Shown here piece after piece: positions 44,983 to 52,581 of a stretch of DNA of 64,000 nt. The first letter of the stretch is position 1. Each line of letters begins with the position of its first letter. The notes beneath the pieces were generated by a model, which was given only the letters and a program-made list of their open reading frames with translations, made no database searches and was not told the DNA's origin. Source of the stretch: an uncultured Clostridia bacterium. Lineage in GTDB: Bacteria; Bacillota; Clostridia; Lachnospirales; Lachnospiraceae. The stretch lies in the NCBI GenBank assembly GCA_947303805.1, contig CAMYZE010000001.1:248001-312000 (forward strand). The letters are read 5' to 3'. Position numbers and translations under genes: made by a program.

Positions 44983-45807
44983 TTTATTTTTTAACGCTAC
45001 ATCAAGTTGTGCATATGGAATATTGATACCATATTTATCAAACTTAGGTTTGATATGTTCTTTTATACTCCAGAAACAGTTTAAGTAATCTTTGTTTTCT
45101 GTATAAGCTCTAAGGGTAATATTAATAGAACTAGCTGCATAGTCATTTACAAATACAACTATTTCTTCAGATTTTATGATAAGCGGCTCTTCGTTTAGAA
45201 GTTCAAGGAGCGCTTTTTTGGCATCAGCTATATTGTTGTCATATGATATACCGATTGTGTATTCTATTCTTCTATATTTTTCATAAGAATAATTTTTTAT
45301 AGTAGCAGAACCAACTTTGCTATTTGGCATGTAAATCATTTCATTTTTATAAGTTCTAATTTTAGTAAACATAAAACCAATTTCCACAATTGTTCCTTCT
45401 ATGCCTTCAATATCCACATAGTCGTCAATTTTAAATGGTTGAATAGCATGTATGTTTATAGCATTTGCAACATTGGACATAAGATTTTGAACTGAAAGAG
45501 AAATTGCTAAGCCAAAGATAGAAAATGCCGCTATAAGTGATGACGTGTTGATACCAAGAGCACTTGCGATAATCATTATGGCAAAGAAAATTATAAGTAC
45601 ATCGACTATCTTATTTACAGCCTTTGAGACGGTTTTATCTACAGGTAAGTTTTTACTGTATTTTTTAAATATTTTGTTGACTATTTTATAGATGACATAA
45701 AAAATTATTATTAGCAAAAGTGCAATTGGAAGGGTCTTGATATTGAAATTAATAGCACCATTTAGACTCTCCATAAAGTCTTTGAAATAAGTTGTTGGAT
45801 TTGTCAT
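44980..45807 (-). CDS. Small-conductance mechanosensitive channel, MscS family
   Basis: 275 residues of minimal MscS architecture. Three hydrophobic helices lie near residues 22-42, 63-85 and 90-115. The last is Gly/Ala-rich and should line the pore. A beta domain follows (HAIQPFKIDDYVDIEGIEG), then IRTYKNEMIYMPNS and an alpha/beta C-terminal domain. It opens under membrane tension to release osmolytes. AGAGGT lies upstream of the ATG. Confidence 0.92.
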   Translation of the reverse strand: MTNPTTYFKDFMESLNGAINFNIKTLPIALLLIIIFYVIYKIVNKIFKKYSKNLPVDKTVSKAVNKIVDVLIIFFAIMIIASALGINTSSLIAAFSIFGLAISLSVQNLMSNVANAINIHAIQPFKIDDYVDIEGIEGTIVEIGFMFTKIRTYKNEMIYMPNSKVGSATIKNYSYEKYRRIEYTIGISYDNNIADAKKALLELLNEEPLIIKSEEIVVFVNDYAASSINITLRAYTENKDYLNCFWSIKEHIKPKFDKYGINIPYAQLDVALKNK

Positions 45808-45997
45808 AACTATACCTCTATATAATATGTTCTATATCAATTATAGCAAAAAAAAGAAAAAATTTATAGACATATATCTATAAGAGCAATTATTTGCAAC
45901 ATAGTGAATATTAGTGATATAATATGAAAAGAAATAAGTGTCAATATTATATTGATAATTAAATAGTCAATGTAGAGTACAACGGATCATATTTATT

Positions 45998-46471
45998 ATG
46001 AAAATTAAAATTATAGCAGTTGGCAAAATTAAAGAAAAATATTTAAAGGACGCAATCGATGAATACAAAAAGCGATTGTCTAAGTTTTGCAGTCTAAGCA
46101 TAGTTGAAGTAAATGAAAGTATTGCTAAAGTAGAAAATGATTCCAACATAAAAAAATCAATAGAAGAAGAAGCAAAGGAAATCATTTCCAAAATTAAAAA
46201 CGAGTATGTCATAGTACTTGACATTGATGGAAAAGAATGTTCTACACTTGAGCTTTCAAAAAAGCTTAGCGATATAAAGCTTAAAGGAGTGTCTGATATA
46301 AGTTTTATAATTGGCGGATCATATGGCTTGTCAGATTCTGTAAAAAAAAGAGCAGATTTTAGGTTAAGTTTTTCAAAACTCACATTTCCCCATCAGCTAT
46401 TTAGGGTAATTCTGATGGAGCAAATATATAGAGTTTTTAAGATAGAAGGAAACGAGCCTTATCACAAATAG
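45998..46471 (+). CDS. rlmH: 23S rRNA pseudouridine-1915 N3-methyltransferase
   Basis: An SPOUT-class methyltransferase of 157 residues, the normal RlmH length. The N-terminus is MKIKIIAVGKIKEKYL. The trefoil-knot SAM-binding region is FIIGGSYGLSDSVKKRAD, followed by SFSKLTFPHQLFRVILMEQIYR and the C-terminal NEPYHK, all diagnostic. It methylates helix 69 of 23S rRNA on assembled ribosomes. It stands alone between mscS and a surface-protein gene. Confidence 0.96.
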   Translation: MKIKIIAVGKIKEKYLKDAIDEYKKRLSKFCSLSIVEVNESIAKVENDSNIKKSIEEEAKEIISKIKNEYVIVLDIDGKECSTLELSKKLSDIKLKGVSDISFIIGGSYGLSDSVKKRADFRLSFSKLTFPHQLFRVILMEQIYRVFKIEGNEPYHK

Positions 46472-46523
46472 AATATAATAGGCATTTTACAATAAATTAA
46501 TCACAATAATTTGCCTTAAAAGT

Positions 46524-46552
46524 TTAACATTTTTACTATAATATGCTATAAT
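46524..46552 (+). promoter_or_regulatory. Sigma-A-type promoter for the surface-protein gene at 46582
   Basis: TTAACA (46524-46529), a 17-base spacer, TATAAT (46547-46552). A GGAGG ribosome binding site follows. Confidence 0.65.
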
Positions 46553-46581
46553 TTTATATAGTTTAGTGGAGGTTATTTGGA

Positions 46582-47295
46582 ATGAAAAAAGCATTTAAAA
46601 TTATTTCATTAATTCTTGTATTGGTTTTTTCAATTACAGTTGTAACACCTGCTGCTCGTTCACCAATTATAGGTGATAATTATCCACAGGTCTATGATTT
46701 GTATTGGAACAATAGAACTGCAAGATGGTCTGTTGATGGCAGAGCAAATAAATATGAAATTAGACTTTATAGAGATGGAAGAAGAGTTGTTACCAAAACT
46801 CAGACAGGCAGAAATCACAATTTCTCAAGTCAACTATCAAGAGGTGATCACGAATATTATTTTGAAGTAAGACCATATAACTCAGTGACTGGTTGGGGAA
46901 GTTGGGAGCAATCAGATTCAATATATATAGAAGAATTTGACCCTATAGACCCAATATCACCAGTTTATCCTGTCTATCCAGGAACTGGGGGAGGACCAGG
47001 AGAGGGAACAAACATTCCTGCACCACAAATGGTTTTTAATCCAGCTGGACAATGGTTGCAAGCAAATGGATATTGGCACTTCCTATATGCCAACGGTGTC
47101 TATGCATCAAATACTTGGCTTCAAATTGGAAATAGTTGGTACTATATAAATCCAGAAACAAACATGTCAGTGGGCCTTGTGACTATCAATCAATATACAT
47201 ATTACTTCAATCCTGATGGAACTATGGCGACAGGTACGATAATCTATAATGGAATTACTCATTACTTTGATGGAAATGGTAGAATGGTATATTAG
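46582..47295 (+). CDS. Secreted protein with fibronectin-like domain and cell-wall-binding repeats
   Basis: 237 residues. The signal peptide (KKAFKIISLILVLVFSITVV) is cleaved near residues 25-28. Residues 30-115 form a fibronectin III-like beta domain (YDLYWNNRTARWSVDGRANK). A Pro/Gly linker follows, then four choline-binding-like repeats (WLQANGYWHFLYANGVY, WLQIGNSWYYINPETN, YYFNPDGTMATG, HYFDGNGRMVY). The repeats probably hold the protein on the wall. GGAGG supports the start. The 3' end overlaps the possible start of the next frame. Confidence 0.82.
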   Translation: MKKAFKIISLILVLVFSITVVTPAARSPIIGDNYPQVYDLYWNNRTARWSVDGRANKYEIRLYRDGRRVVTKTQTGRNHNFSSQLSRGDHEYYFEVRPYNSVTGWGSWEQSDSIYIEEFDPIDPISPVYPVYPGTGGGPGEGTNIPAPQMVFNPAGQWLQANGYWHFLYANGVYASNTWLQIGNSWYYINPETNMSVGLVTINQYTYYFNPDGTMATGTIIYNGITHYFDGNGRMVY

Positions 47296-48760
47296 TAAAA
47301 ACATAAAAACAAGGTCAATCATTGACCTTGTTTTTATAATGATATTTTCTTTAACATTATTCACTCCGATTTATGCTTCGCCTTATACTGTATGTACAGG
47401 AAAAGAGTTTAATCAAAGAGTGAAATCATTTTTAAGTGGAAATGATAAAGCTGCATCTATAGAAAATACAATAACTTCATTTATGAGAGGATATAATCCG
47501 CCTGATGATCCAGCTTATTATGTGGACATTTCTGAAGATAAAGATGGATCTATAATTGTGTACACGAAAGAAAATGACATAAATGACCAAAGAAAGAAAA
47601 ATGGTGGCGCTGCAGATTATAACTATACCTTGTATTGGTATTCTGATCATATTGCGAATATGAACCCAAACACCGCATTTATGTTTGATAAGTTTGTTCG
47701 CATTAGAAATATAGATTTGAGTGATTTTACATATTTAAAAGGACTTACTGATACTAGGTATATGTTCCTTGAATGTAGAAATTTAAAAAGTATAACATTT
47801 AAAAAGAGTTCTTCTGGCAAGGAGTTTATGCCATCCGAGATGCAAGGAATGTTTTTTGGATGTCAGTCCCTTTCAAATGTCGACCTTACACTATTTGATA
47901 CTAAGATGGTTGACAATATGGATGAGTTATTTTATAAATGTTATAACCTTAAAAATATTTATGTTGACAAGACAAGATGGAATGTTGAAAATGTTCGTAG
48001 TTTTACCCGGATGTTTTCAGAATGTCATTTGCTTAGAAGTAATGACGGCAAGAAAGCTGTAGATGTACCAGAAGATGAATATGAAAAGTATGCGGTTCCA
48101 GGTGACGATAATAAAGAAGGATTTATAAAAGATACAAATTATCAATATGATGATTATGGTGAGTATCTTGGTACCGTGCCTATAGATGGAGCTGGTTACT
48201 TGATGGCAGAGCCAGAGACGACGCAAGCCTATGCAGAAGAGCCAGAATATGATAATAGATCTGGAAGTGGAGCTGGAAATAGTATAACCCCATATGTAGG
48301 AGATAGTGCTTCTGGATATAATGCTGATAAACAGACAGAGCAGTCAGCTGAAAGTATAGTCGCACCTACCTTAGACTCTGGTGTGCAAAATAATGTAGTT
48401 GAGACTACGACTAGTCAGGTGGATTCGAGCATTGCTAGTACTCAAGTTACTATAGAGACAACTATGGCTGAGAATGAAACTATGGTTGAACAAGAGACTG
48501 TTATAGTTGAAAGTAGTGCAATAAGTGAAAGTGAAGCAGAATCGGGCGGAAGAAGAGTGATGGAACTTGATGAGTTCCTAAAAGAAAAAGATGGAAAAGA
48601 AGGCAATGGAGAAATACTTGGTGGAATATTAGATAACTATAAGTTCTTGATATTTGCACTTGTAATTTCTGCCATAGTTATATTACTACTTGTTGGTATG
48701 GTTGCATATCTCACAAAGTCCAATAGAGAGAATAAGGACGATGAGTCACATAAAATATAA
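47276..48760 (+). CDS. BspA-like (DUF285) surface protein with C-terminal membrane anchor
   Basis: About 494 residues. A central region (residues 130-250) carries DUF285/BspA-type leucine-rich units (TRYMFLECRNLKSITF, MQGMFFGCQSLSNVDL, MDELFYKCYNLKNIYV, FTRMFSECHLL). A Thr/Ser/Glu-rich stalk follows, with a helix near the end (FLIFALVISAIVILLLVG) and a charged tail. The start is uncertain. A good signal peptide (KTRSIIDLVFIMIFSLTLFT) needs a start inside the upstream gene (47249, 47270 or 47276) and is partly encoded by the terminator hairpin. The next ATG, 47339, would leave only a short hydrophobic stub. BspA-like proteins mediate binding to host or bacterial partners in other species. Confidence 0.78.
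   Translation: MVEWYISKNIKTRSIIDLVFIMIFSLTLFTPIYASPYTVCTGKEFNQRVKSFLSGNDKAASIENTITSFMRGYNPPDDPAYYVDISEDKDGSIIVYTKENDINDQRKKNGGAADYNYTLYWYSDHIANMNPNTAFMFDKFVRIRNIDLSDFTYLKGLTDTRYMFLECRNLKSITFKKSSSGKEFMPSEMQGMFFGCQSLSNVDLTLFDTKMVDNMDELFYKCYNLKNIYVDKTRWNVENVRSFTRMFSECHLLRSNDGKKAVDVPEDEYEKYAVPGDDNKEGFIKDTNYQYDDYGEYLGTVPIDGAGYLMAEPETTQAYAEEPEYDNRSGSGAGNSITPYVGDSASGYNADKQTEQSAESIVAPTLDSGVQNNVVETTTSQVDSSIASTQVTIETTMAENETMVEQETVIVESSAISESEAESGGRRVMELDEFLKEKDGKEGNGEILGGILDNYKFLIFALVISAIVILLLVGMVAYLTKSNRENKDDESHKI
47305..47335 (+). terminator. Intrinsic terminator after the 46582 gene, inside the next reading frame
   Basis: AAAAACAAGGTCA / TGACCTTGTTTTT with a 5-nt loop and T run. It lies within the frame of the BspA-like protein. 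Confidence 0.8.
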
Positions 48761-48770
48761 GGAGTAGACA

Positions 48771-49262
48771 ATGAATACAAATATACGAAAAGAATTATTA
48801 AAATTAATTGAGAAAAATTCTAAAATTGCAACAACAGATCTTTCAAAGATGCTAGAAGTAAGTGAAGCTGATGTATTAAACGAGTTAGCTGAGCTTGAGA
48901 AAGAGCACATAATTTGTGGATATCTTACACTTATAGACTGGGATAAGACGAATGCAGAAAAAGTTATCGGCTTAATTGAAGTCAAGGTTACTCCACAAAG
49001 AGGACAGGGCTTTGATAGGATTGCTGAAAGAATATATAATTATCCTGAAGTTAGCTCAGTTTATCTCATATCAGGAGCATATGATTTGCTTGTGACATTG
49101 GAAGGAAACTCTTTAAAAGACATAGCTGAGTTTGTGTCAGATAAATTATCAACTCTTGATACAGTTCTTAGCACTGCAACACACTTTATACTTAAAAAAT
49201 ATAAAGACCATGGAATAATTTTTGATAGTAAGCATGAAGATGAAAGAGAGGCTATCTCATAA
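48771..49262 (+). CDS. Lrp/AsnC family transcriptional regulator
   Basis: 163 residues. The N-terminal winged helix-turn-helix (IRKELLKLIEKNSKIATTDL, then LEVSEADVLNELAEL) is followed by a RAM ligand domain (IGLIEVKVTPQRGQGFDRIA, VYLISGAYDLLVTLEG). AAGGAG precedes the ATG. It overlaps the aminotransferase gene by one base, a pairing common in Clostridia where the Lrp protein senses an amino acid tied to that enzyme. Confidence 0.92.
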   Translation: MNTNIRKELLKLIEKNSKIATTDLSKMLEVSEADVLNELAELEKEHIICGYLTLIDWDKTNAEKVIGLIEVKVTPQRGQGFDRIAERIYNYPEVSSVYLISGAYDLLVTLEGNSLKDIAEFVSDKLSTLDTVLSTATHFILKKYKDHGIIFDSKHEDEREAIS

Positions 49263-50419
49263 TGACACATAAACTTTCTGAAAAAGTGTTAAACATAAAA
49301 CCATCTGGTATAAGAAAGTTTTTTGATTTGGTTGCTGAAAAAAAAGAAGTTATTTCACTTGGAGTGGGAGAGCCCGATTTTGACACGCCTTGGCACATAA
49401 GAGAAGAGGGCATTTATGCATTTGAAAAAGGAAAGACATTTTATACTTCTAATACTGGACTTAAAGAATTAAGAAATGAAATTTGTAATTATTTGAAGAG
49501 AAAGTTTAACTTGACTTATGAGCCATTTAGTGAGGTGCTTGTTACAGTCGGAGGTTCTGAAGCAATTGACTTAGCAATTAGATCTCTTGTAAATGAAGGA
49601 GATGAAGTGATAATTCCAGAACCTTGCTATGTATCATATAAACCCTGTGCGATATTAGCAAATGCAAAACCAGTGACAATTGATTTAAAAGCAGAAAATA
49701 ATTTTAGATTAACTGCTTCTGAATTAGAAAATGCAATCACTGATAAGACAAAAGTTTTAGTCCTCGCATTTCCAAATAATCCAACAGGTGCCGTGATGAC
49801 TAAAGAGGACTTAGAAGTAATTGCAAAAGTTGTAATAAAGCACGATATCTATGTTATATCAGATGAGATATATGCAGAGCTCACATATAATGGCAAACAT
49901 CATTCTATAGCAGAGATTGATGGGATGAGAGATAGAACTATAGTCATAAATGGTTTTTCAAAAGCCTATGCTATGACAGGGTGGAGACTTGGATACGCGT
50001 GCAGTGTGAAAGAAATTATTTCTCAGATGACAAAGATTCACCAATTTGCAATTATGTGTGCACCGACAGTTAGTCAGTATGCTGCAGTAGAAGCACTAAA
50101 AAATGGTGACAAAGATATAGAAGAGATGAAGGAATCTTATAATCAGAGAAGAAGATTTTTACTAGAGTCATTTAAAGAAATGGATATTCCTTGCTTTGAA
50201 CCATTTGGAGCATTTTATGTCTTTCCTTGCATAAAGAAATTTGGTATGACGAGTGAAGAATTTGCTATGAAGTTCTTAGATGAAGAAAATGTCGCTGTAA
50301 TTCCAGGAACTGCCTTTGGTGATAGTGGCGAAGGCTTCCTTCGTATATCATATGCCTACTCAATAGAAAAGCTTAAGGTGGCGATGGAAAAATTAGCAAA
50401 GTTTATCAGTAAGCTGTAG
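49262..50419 (+). CDS. PLP-dependent aminotransferase (class I/II, PatA/AspB-like)
   Basis: 385 residues. The fold-type I signatures are present: ISLGVGEPDFDTP, FPNNPTGAVM, ISDEIYAELTY and the PLP lysine in GFSKAYAMTGWRLGYA. The ATG overlaps the stop of the Lrp-like gene, so the two are co-translated. The substrate is not clear. The metQ methionine-uptake gene downstream has a methionine attenuator, but a functional link is only a guess. Its stop codon TAG is part of a palindromic repeat copy. Confidence 0.9.
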   Translation: MTHKLSEKVLNIKPSGIRKFFDLVAEKKEVISLGVGEPDFDTPWHIREEGIYAFEKGKTFYTSNTGLKELRNEICNYLKRKFNLTYEPFSEVLVTVGGSEAIDLAIRSLVNEGDEVIIPEPCYVSYKPCAILANAKPVTIDLKAENNFRLTASELENAITDKTKVLVLAFPNNPTGAVMTKEDLEVIAKVVIKHDIYVISDEIYAELTYNGKHHSIAEIDGMRDRTIVINGFSKAYAMTGWRLGYACSVKEIISQMTKIHQFAIMCAPTVSQYAAVEALKNGDKDIEEMKESYNQRRRFLLESFKEMDIPCFEPFGAFYVFPCIKKFGMTSEEFAMKFLDEENVAVIPGTAFGDSGEGFLRISYAYSIEKLKVAMEKLAKFISKL

Positions 50420-50440
50420 GTGCGAGTTGCACGAGCCCGC
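50416..50440. repeat. GC-rich palindromic repeat overlapping a stop codon
   Basis: GTAGGTGCGAGTTGCACGAG followed by CCCGC. The TAG of the aminotransferase gene lies in its first bases. Confidence 0.75.
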
Positions 50441-50475
50441 ATTTATATATCCTATAACTTATGATAAAGTATCAT

Positions 50476-50504
50476 TTGACTATTAATTTCTAAAGTGATA
50501 TATT
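50476..50504 (+). promoter_or_regulatory. Strong sigma-A-type promoter of the metQ leader
   Basis: TTGACT (50476-50481), a 17-base spacer, TATATT (50499-50504). The predicted start near 50511 gives a leader of about 228 nt before metQ. Confidence 0.8.
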
Positions 50505-50523
50505 TTATAAATAAGGAGTTCAC

Positions 50524-50598
50524 ATGAAAAATGTATTTGTAAAATCTATGATGATGTACATGATGATGAGTGAGTCATTTTTCGTGTGCACAAAATAG
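50524..50598 (+). CDS. Methionine-rich leader peptide of metQ
   Basis: A 24-codon frame with a perfect AAGGAG five bases before its ATG. Seven codons are Met: the start and codons 9, 10, 11, 13, 14 and 15 (MMMYMMM). It ends with TAG just before a terminator. The last codons (TTT TTC GTG TGC AC) form the 5' strand of an antiterminator (50580-50591) able to pair with 50621-50631. The run of Met codons ends 11 bases before that strand, the spacing expected if a stalled ribosome leaves it free. This is the layout of trp/his/leu leader peptides, here with Met codons ahead of a methionine-binding lipoprotein gene. A free-standing Met-rich metal-binding microprotein is the less likely alternative. 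Confidence 0.8.
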   Translation: MKNVFVKSMMMYMMMSESFFVCTK

Positions 50599-50656
50599 TT
50601 AGTAAATATTATATTTATAAGTGCTACGGAAAATGATTAGACCGTAGCACTTTTTT
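50580..50656 (+). promoter_or_regulatory. Methionine attenuator: antiterminator/terminator switch
   Basis: Terminator: AAGTGCTACGG (50619-50629) / CCGTAGCACTT (50642-50652), 11 perfect pairs and a T run. Antiterminator: TTTCGT (50580-50585) with ACGGAA (50626-50631), plus GCAC (50588-50591) with GTGC (50621-50624), separated by a 2x1 internal loop. The two structures share 50621-50629 and exclude each other. Stalling at Met codons should favour read-through into metQ. Confidence 0.78.
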
Positions 50657-50738
50657 ATTGTATTTGCTGACTTAAAAAAGTGTTGCAAAACACTAGAAAA
50701 ATCAATATAATAAAAACATTGTCTAGGAGGAGTTATTT

Positions 50739-51566
50739 ATGAATAAGAAGTTATTAGGTTTAGTTTTATCATTAGCAGTTTTATCTTTGGCTGCTTGCGG
50801 CAATAAGACTGCACAAGCACCAGCAAATGTAGATGGAGATGTGAAAGTTATAAGCGTAGCAGCATCGCCAGTTCCACATGCAGAGCTTTTAAACCAAGTT
50901 GTAGATGATATGAAGACACTTGGGTATGATTTACAAGTTAAAGAGTTCTCAGATTATGTATTACCAAACTTGGCAGTAGATCAAGGTGAGGTTCTTGCGA
51001 ACTTTTTCCAACACCAACCATATCTTGATGATTTTAATGCTGAGAGAGGTACAAAGGTTGTAACAGTTGGAAAAGTTCACTATGAGCCATTTGGGGTATA
51101 TGCAGGATCAAAGAAGAGCCTTGAATTAGTAAAAGGTGATAAGATAGCAGTTCCAAATGATGTAACCAATGAAGCAAGAAGCTTAAATCTTCTTGAGGCA
51201 GCTGGTATTATCAAACTTAAAGATGGTGCTGGACTTACAGCAACAAAACTTGACATAGTTGAGAACCCTTATGAGGTTGAGATTGTTGAACTAGAGTCAG
51301 CTCAGATACCAAGATCACTTGATTCAGTGGCAGTTGCTTGTATGAATGGAAACTATGCTATGGAAGCAGGCTTTAAAGTTAGCGATGCTTTATTTGTAGA
51401 GCCACAAGATAGCACAGCAGCTCAAACTTATGCAAATATTCTTTGCGTAAAGAGCGGCAATGAAAATGAGAAGTGGGCAAAGGATTTGCTTGATTGCTTG
51501 AAGAGTAAAAAGGTTAAAGACTATATTGAAAAGACTTACAATAAATCTGTTATAGCAATTGATTAA
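50739..51566 (+). CDS. metQ: Methionine-binding lipoprotein (MetQ/NlpA family)
   Basis: The surface receptor of the MetNIQ methionine importer. The lipoprotein signal peptide ends in SLAAC (Cys 20). The family opening ISVAASPVPHAELLNQV and the ligand-region motifs VLANFFQHQPYLDDFN and YEPFGVYAGSKKSLE follow. AGGAGG precedes the ATG. metN and metI are not adjacent, so the receptor is expressed alone here. A Met-codon leader peptide and attenuator lie upstream, so transcription should rise when charged Met-tRNA is low. A terminator follows. Confidence 0.93.
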   Translation: MNKKLLGLVLSLAVLSLAACGNKTAQAPANVDGDVKVISVAASPVPHAELLNQVVDDMKTLGYDLQVKEFSDYVLPNLAVDQGEVLANFFQHQPYLDDFNAERGTKVVTVGKVHYEPFGVYAGSKKSLELVKGDKIAVPNDVTNEARSLNLLEAAGIIKLKDGAGLTATKLDIVENPYEVEIVELESAQIPRSLDSVAVACMNGNYAMEAGFKVSDALFVEPQDSTAAQTYANILCVKSGNENEKWAKDLLDCLKSKKVKDYIEKTYNKSVIAID

Positions 51567-51582
51567 TAATTAATTAAAAATT

Positions 51583-51609
51583 AAAAGGGTGGTGATACCA
51601 CCCTTTTTT
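51583..51609 (+). terminator. Intrinsic terminator after metQ
   Basis: AAAAGGGTGGT / ACCACCCTTTT with a short loop and a T run. Confidence 0.9.
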
Positions 51610-51610
51610 C

Positions 51611-51638
51611 TTGCATAAATGTAGCGATATGTTATAAT
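51611..51638 (+). promoter_or_regulatory. Promoter of the phosphotransferase and selenium cluster
   Basis: TTGCAT (51611-51616), a 16-base spacer, TATAAT (51633-51638). It leaves a leader of about 80 nt. Confidence 0.6.
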
Positions 51639-51664
51639 ATGTATAACGATACAAATTTAATCGA

Positions 51665-51700
51665 GAGCAATATGCTCGCGGCCCTTTCATAAAAGAAAGG
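51665..51700 (+). other. Two adjacent small hairpins in the leader of the phosphotransferase gene
   Basis: GAGCA-ATA-TGCTC (51665-51677) and CCTTTC-ATAAAA-GAAAGG (51683-51700). No T run follows and I match no riboswitch class. The GAGC...GCTCGCGGCCC part could be a decayed palindromic repeat. Confidence 0.4.
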
Positions 51701-51726
51701 ATAAAATAATTTTGTAGGAGGATATT

Positions 51727-52581
51727 ATGATTAAGAATTTTGATTTGACAGGCTGGACTTGTTTTAGTGAGAGAAGGAACTCAAAAAGTTATATGAGTCT
51801 AGATAAAAAGTGGATGGTAAAATTCGGAACTGAATTTGCAGAGGCCACTTTACCTATGCTTGAACATGAGATGGAGGTAACTAAGAAAGCGATTGAAGTG
51901 GGAGTAAAAACTCCAAAAGTTGATGACATTATTGAACTTCCAAGCGGCGAACTTGGACTTATATATGAATATATAGAAGGAAAGAAATCTATAGCTCGTG
52001 CTGCAGGTGAAGAACCAGAAAAGATAGATTATTATATGAAAAGATTTGCTCACATAGCAAAAGATATGCATAGTAGGACTTGCGACACTAGTAAATTTGA
52101 ATCAATTGAAGATAGAGTAAGAGAACAAATTAAAGTAAGAAACATTTTGACAGAGCCTCAAAAGGAAAAGGCATATAAATTCATCGACACAATTGAGAGA
52201 AAGAATAATTTCATACACGGCGATTTCCAATCAGGAAATTTCATAATATCAGGCGATCAGGAATTTGTGATTGACCTAGGTGCTATTGCTTGCGGTAACC
52301 CTGACTATGATGTTGCATGTTTTTATTATTTTACTCATTATTTTCCAAAATTTGTGACTGATATGGTATTTCACTGTGACCAAAAATATTTGCCTGAGAT
52401 GTGGAAAAGTTTCATAAAATACTATTATGACACAACTGATGAAAAAGTTCTTGATGAGATAACAAAGAAAAATGCAAAATATGCACTCGTATGTTTCTTT
52501 GGGCAACTTAAACATGTCGAACCAGGTCCAGAAATAAATGATACCATGGAAAAATATTTTGACAAGGAGTTTGCTGATTAG
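51727..52581 (+). CDS. Aminoglycoside/choline phosphotransferase-like kinase
   Basis: 284 residues of the APH/choline-kinase fold. The N-lobe has WMVKFGTEFAEATLP with the ATP-binding lysine. The catalytic Brenner motif FIHGDFQSGNF lies near residue 160 and the metal-binding FVIDLGAIACGNPDYD follows. Proteins of this kind form a paralogous family in gut anaerobes with unknown substrate; true aminoglycoside resistance is not implied. AGGAGG precedes the ATG. Its stop overlaps the GTG start of yqeC-mobA by one base, so it may be translated with the selenium genes. Confidence 0.82.
   Translation: MIKNFDLTGWTCFSERRNSKSYMSLDKKWMVKFGTEFAEATLPMLEHEMEVTKKAIEVGVKTPKVDDIIELPSGELGLIYEYIEGKKSIARAAGEEPEKIDYYMKRFAHIAKDMHSRTCDTSKFESIEDRVREQIKVRNILTEPQKEKAYKFIDTIERKNNFIHGDFQSGNFIISGDQEFVIDLGAIACGNPDYDVACFYYFTHYFPKFVTDMVFHCDQKYLPEMWKSFIKYYYDTTDEKVLDEITKKNAKYALVCFFGQLKHVEPGPEINDTMEKYFDKEFAD

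Noticed and set aside
51727..52581. An aminoglycoside resistance gene
   Set aside because: The fold and catalytic motifs are shared by many small-molecule kinases; nothing in the sequence points to aminoglycosides and there is no mobile context.
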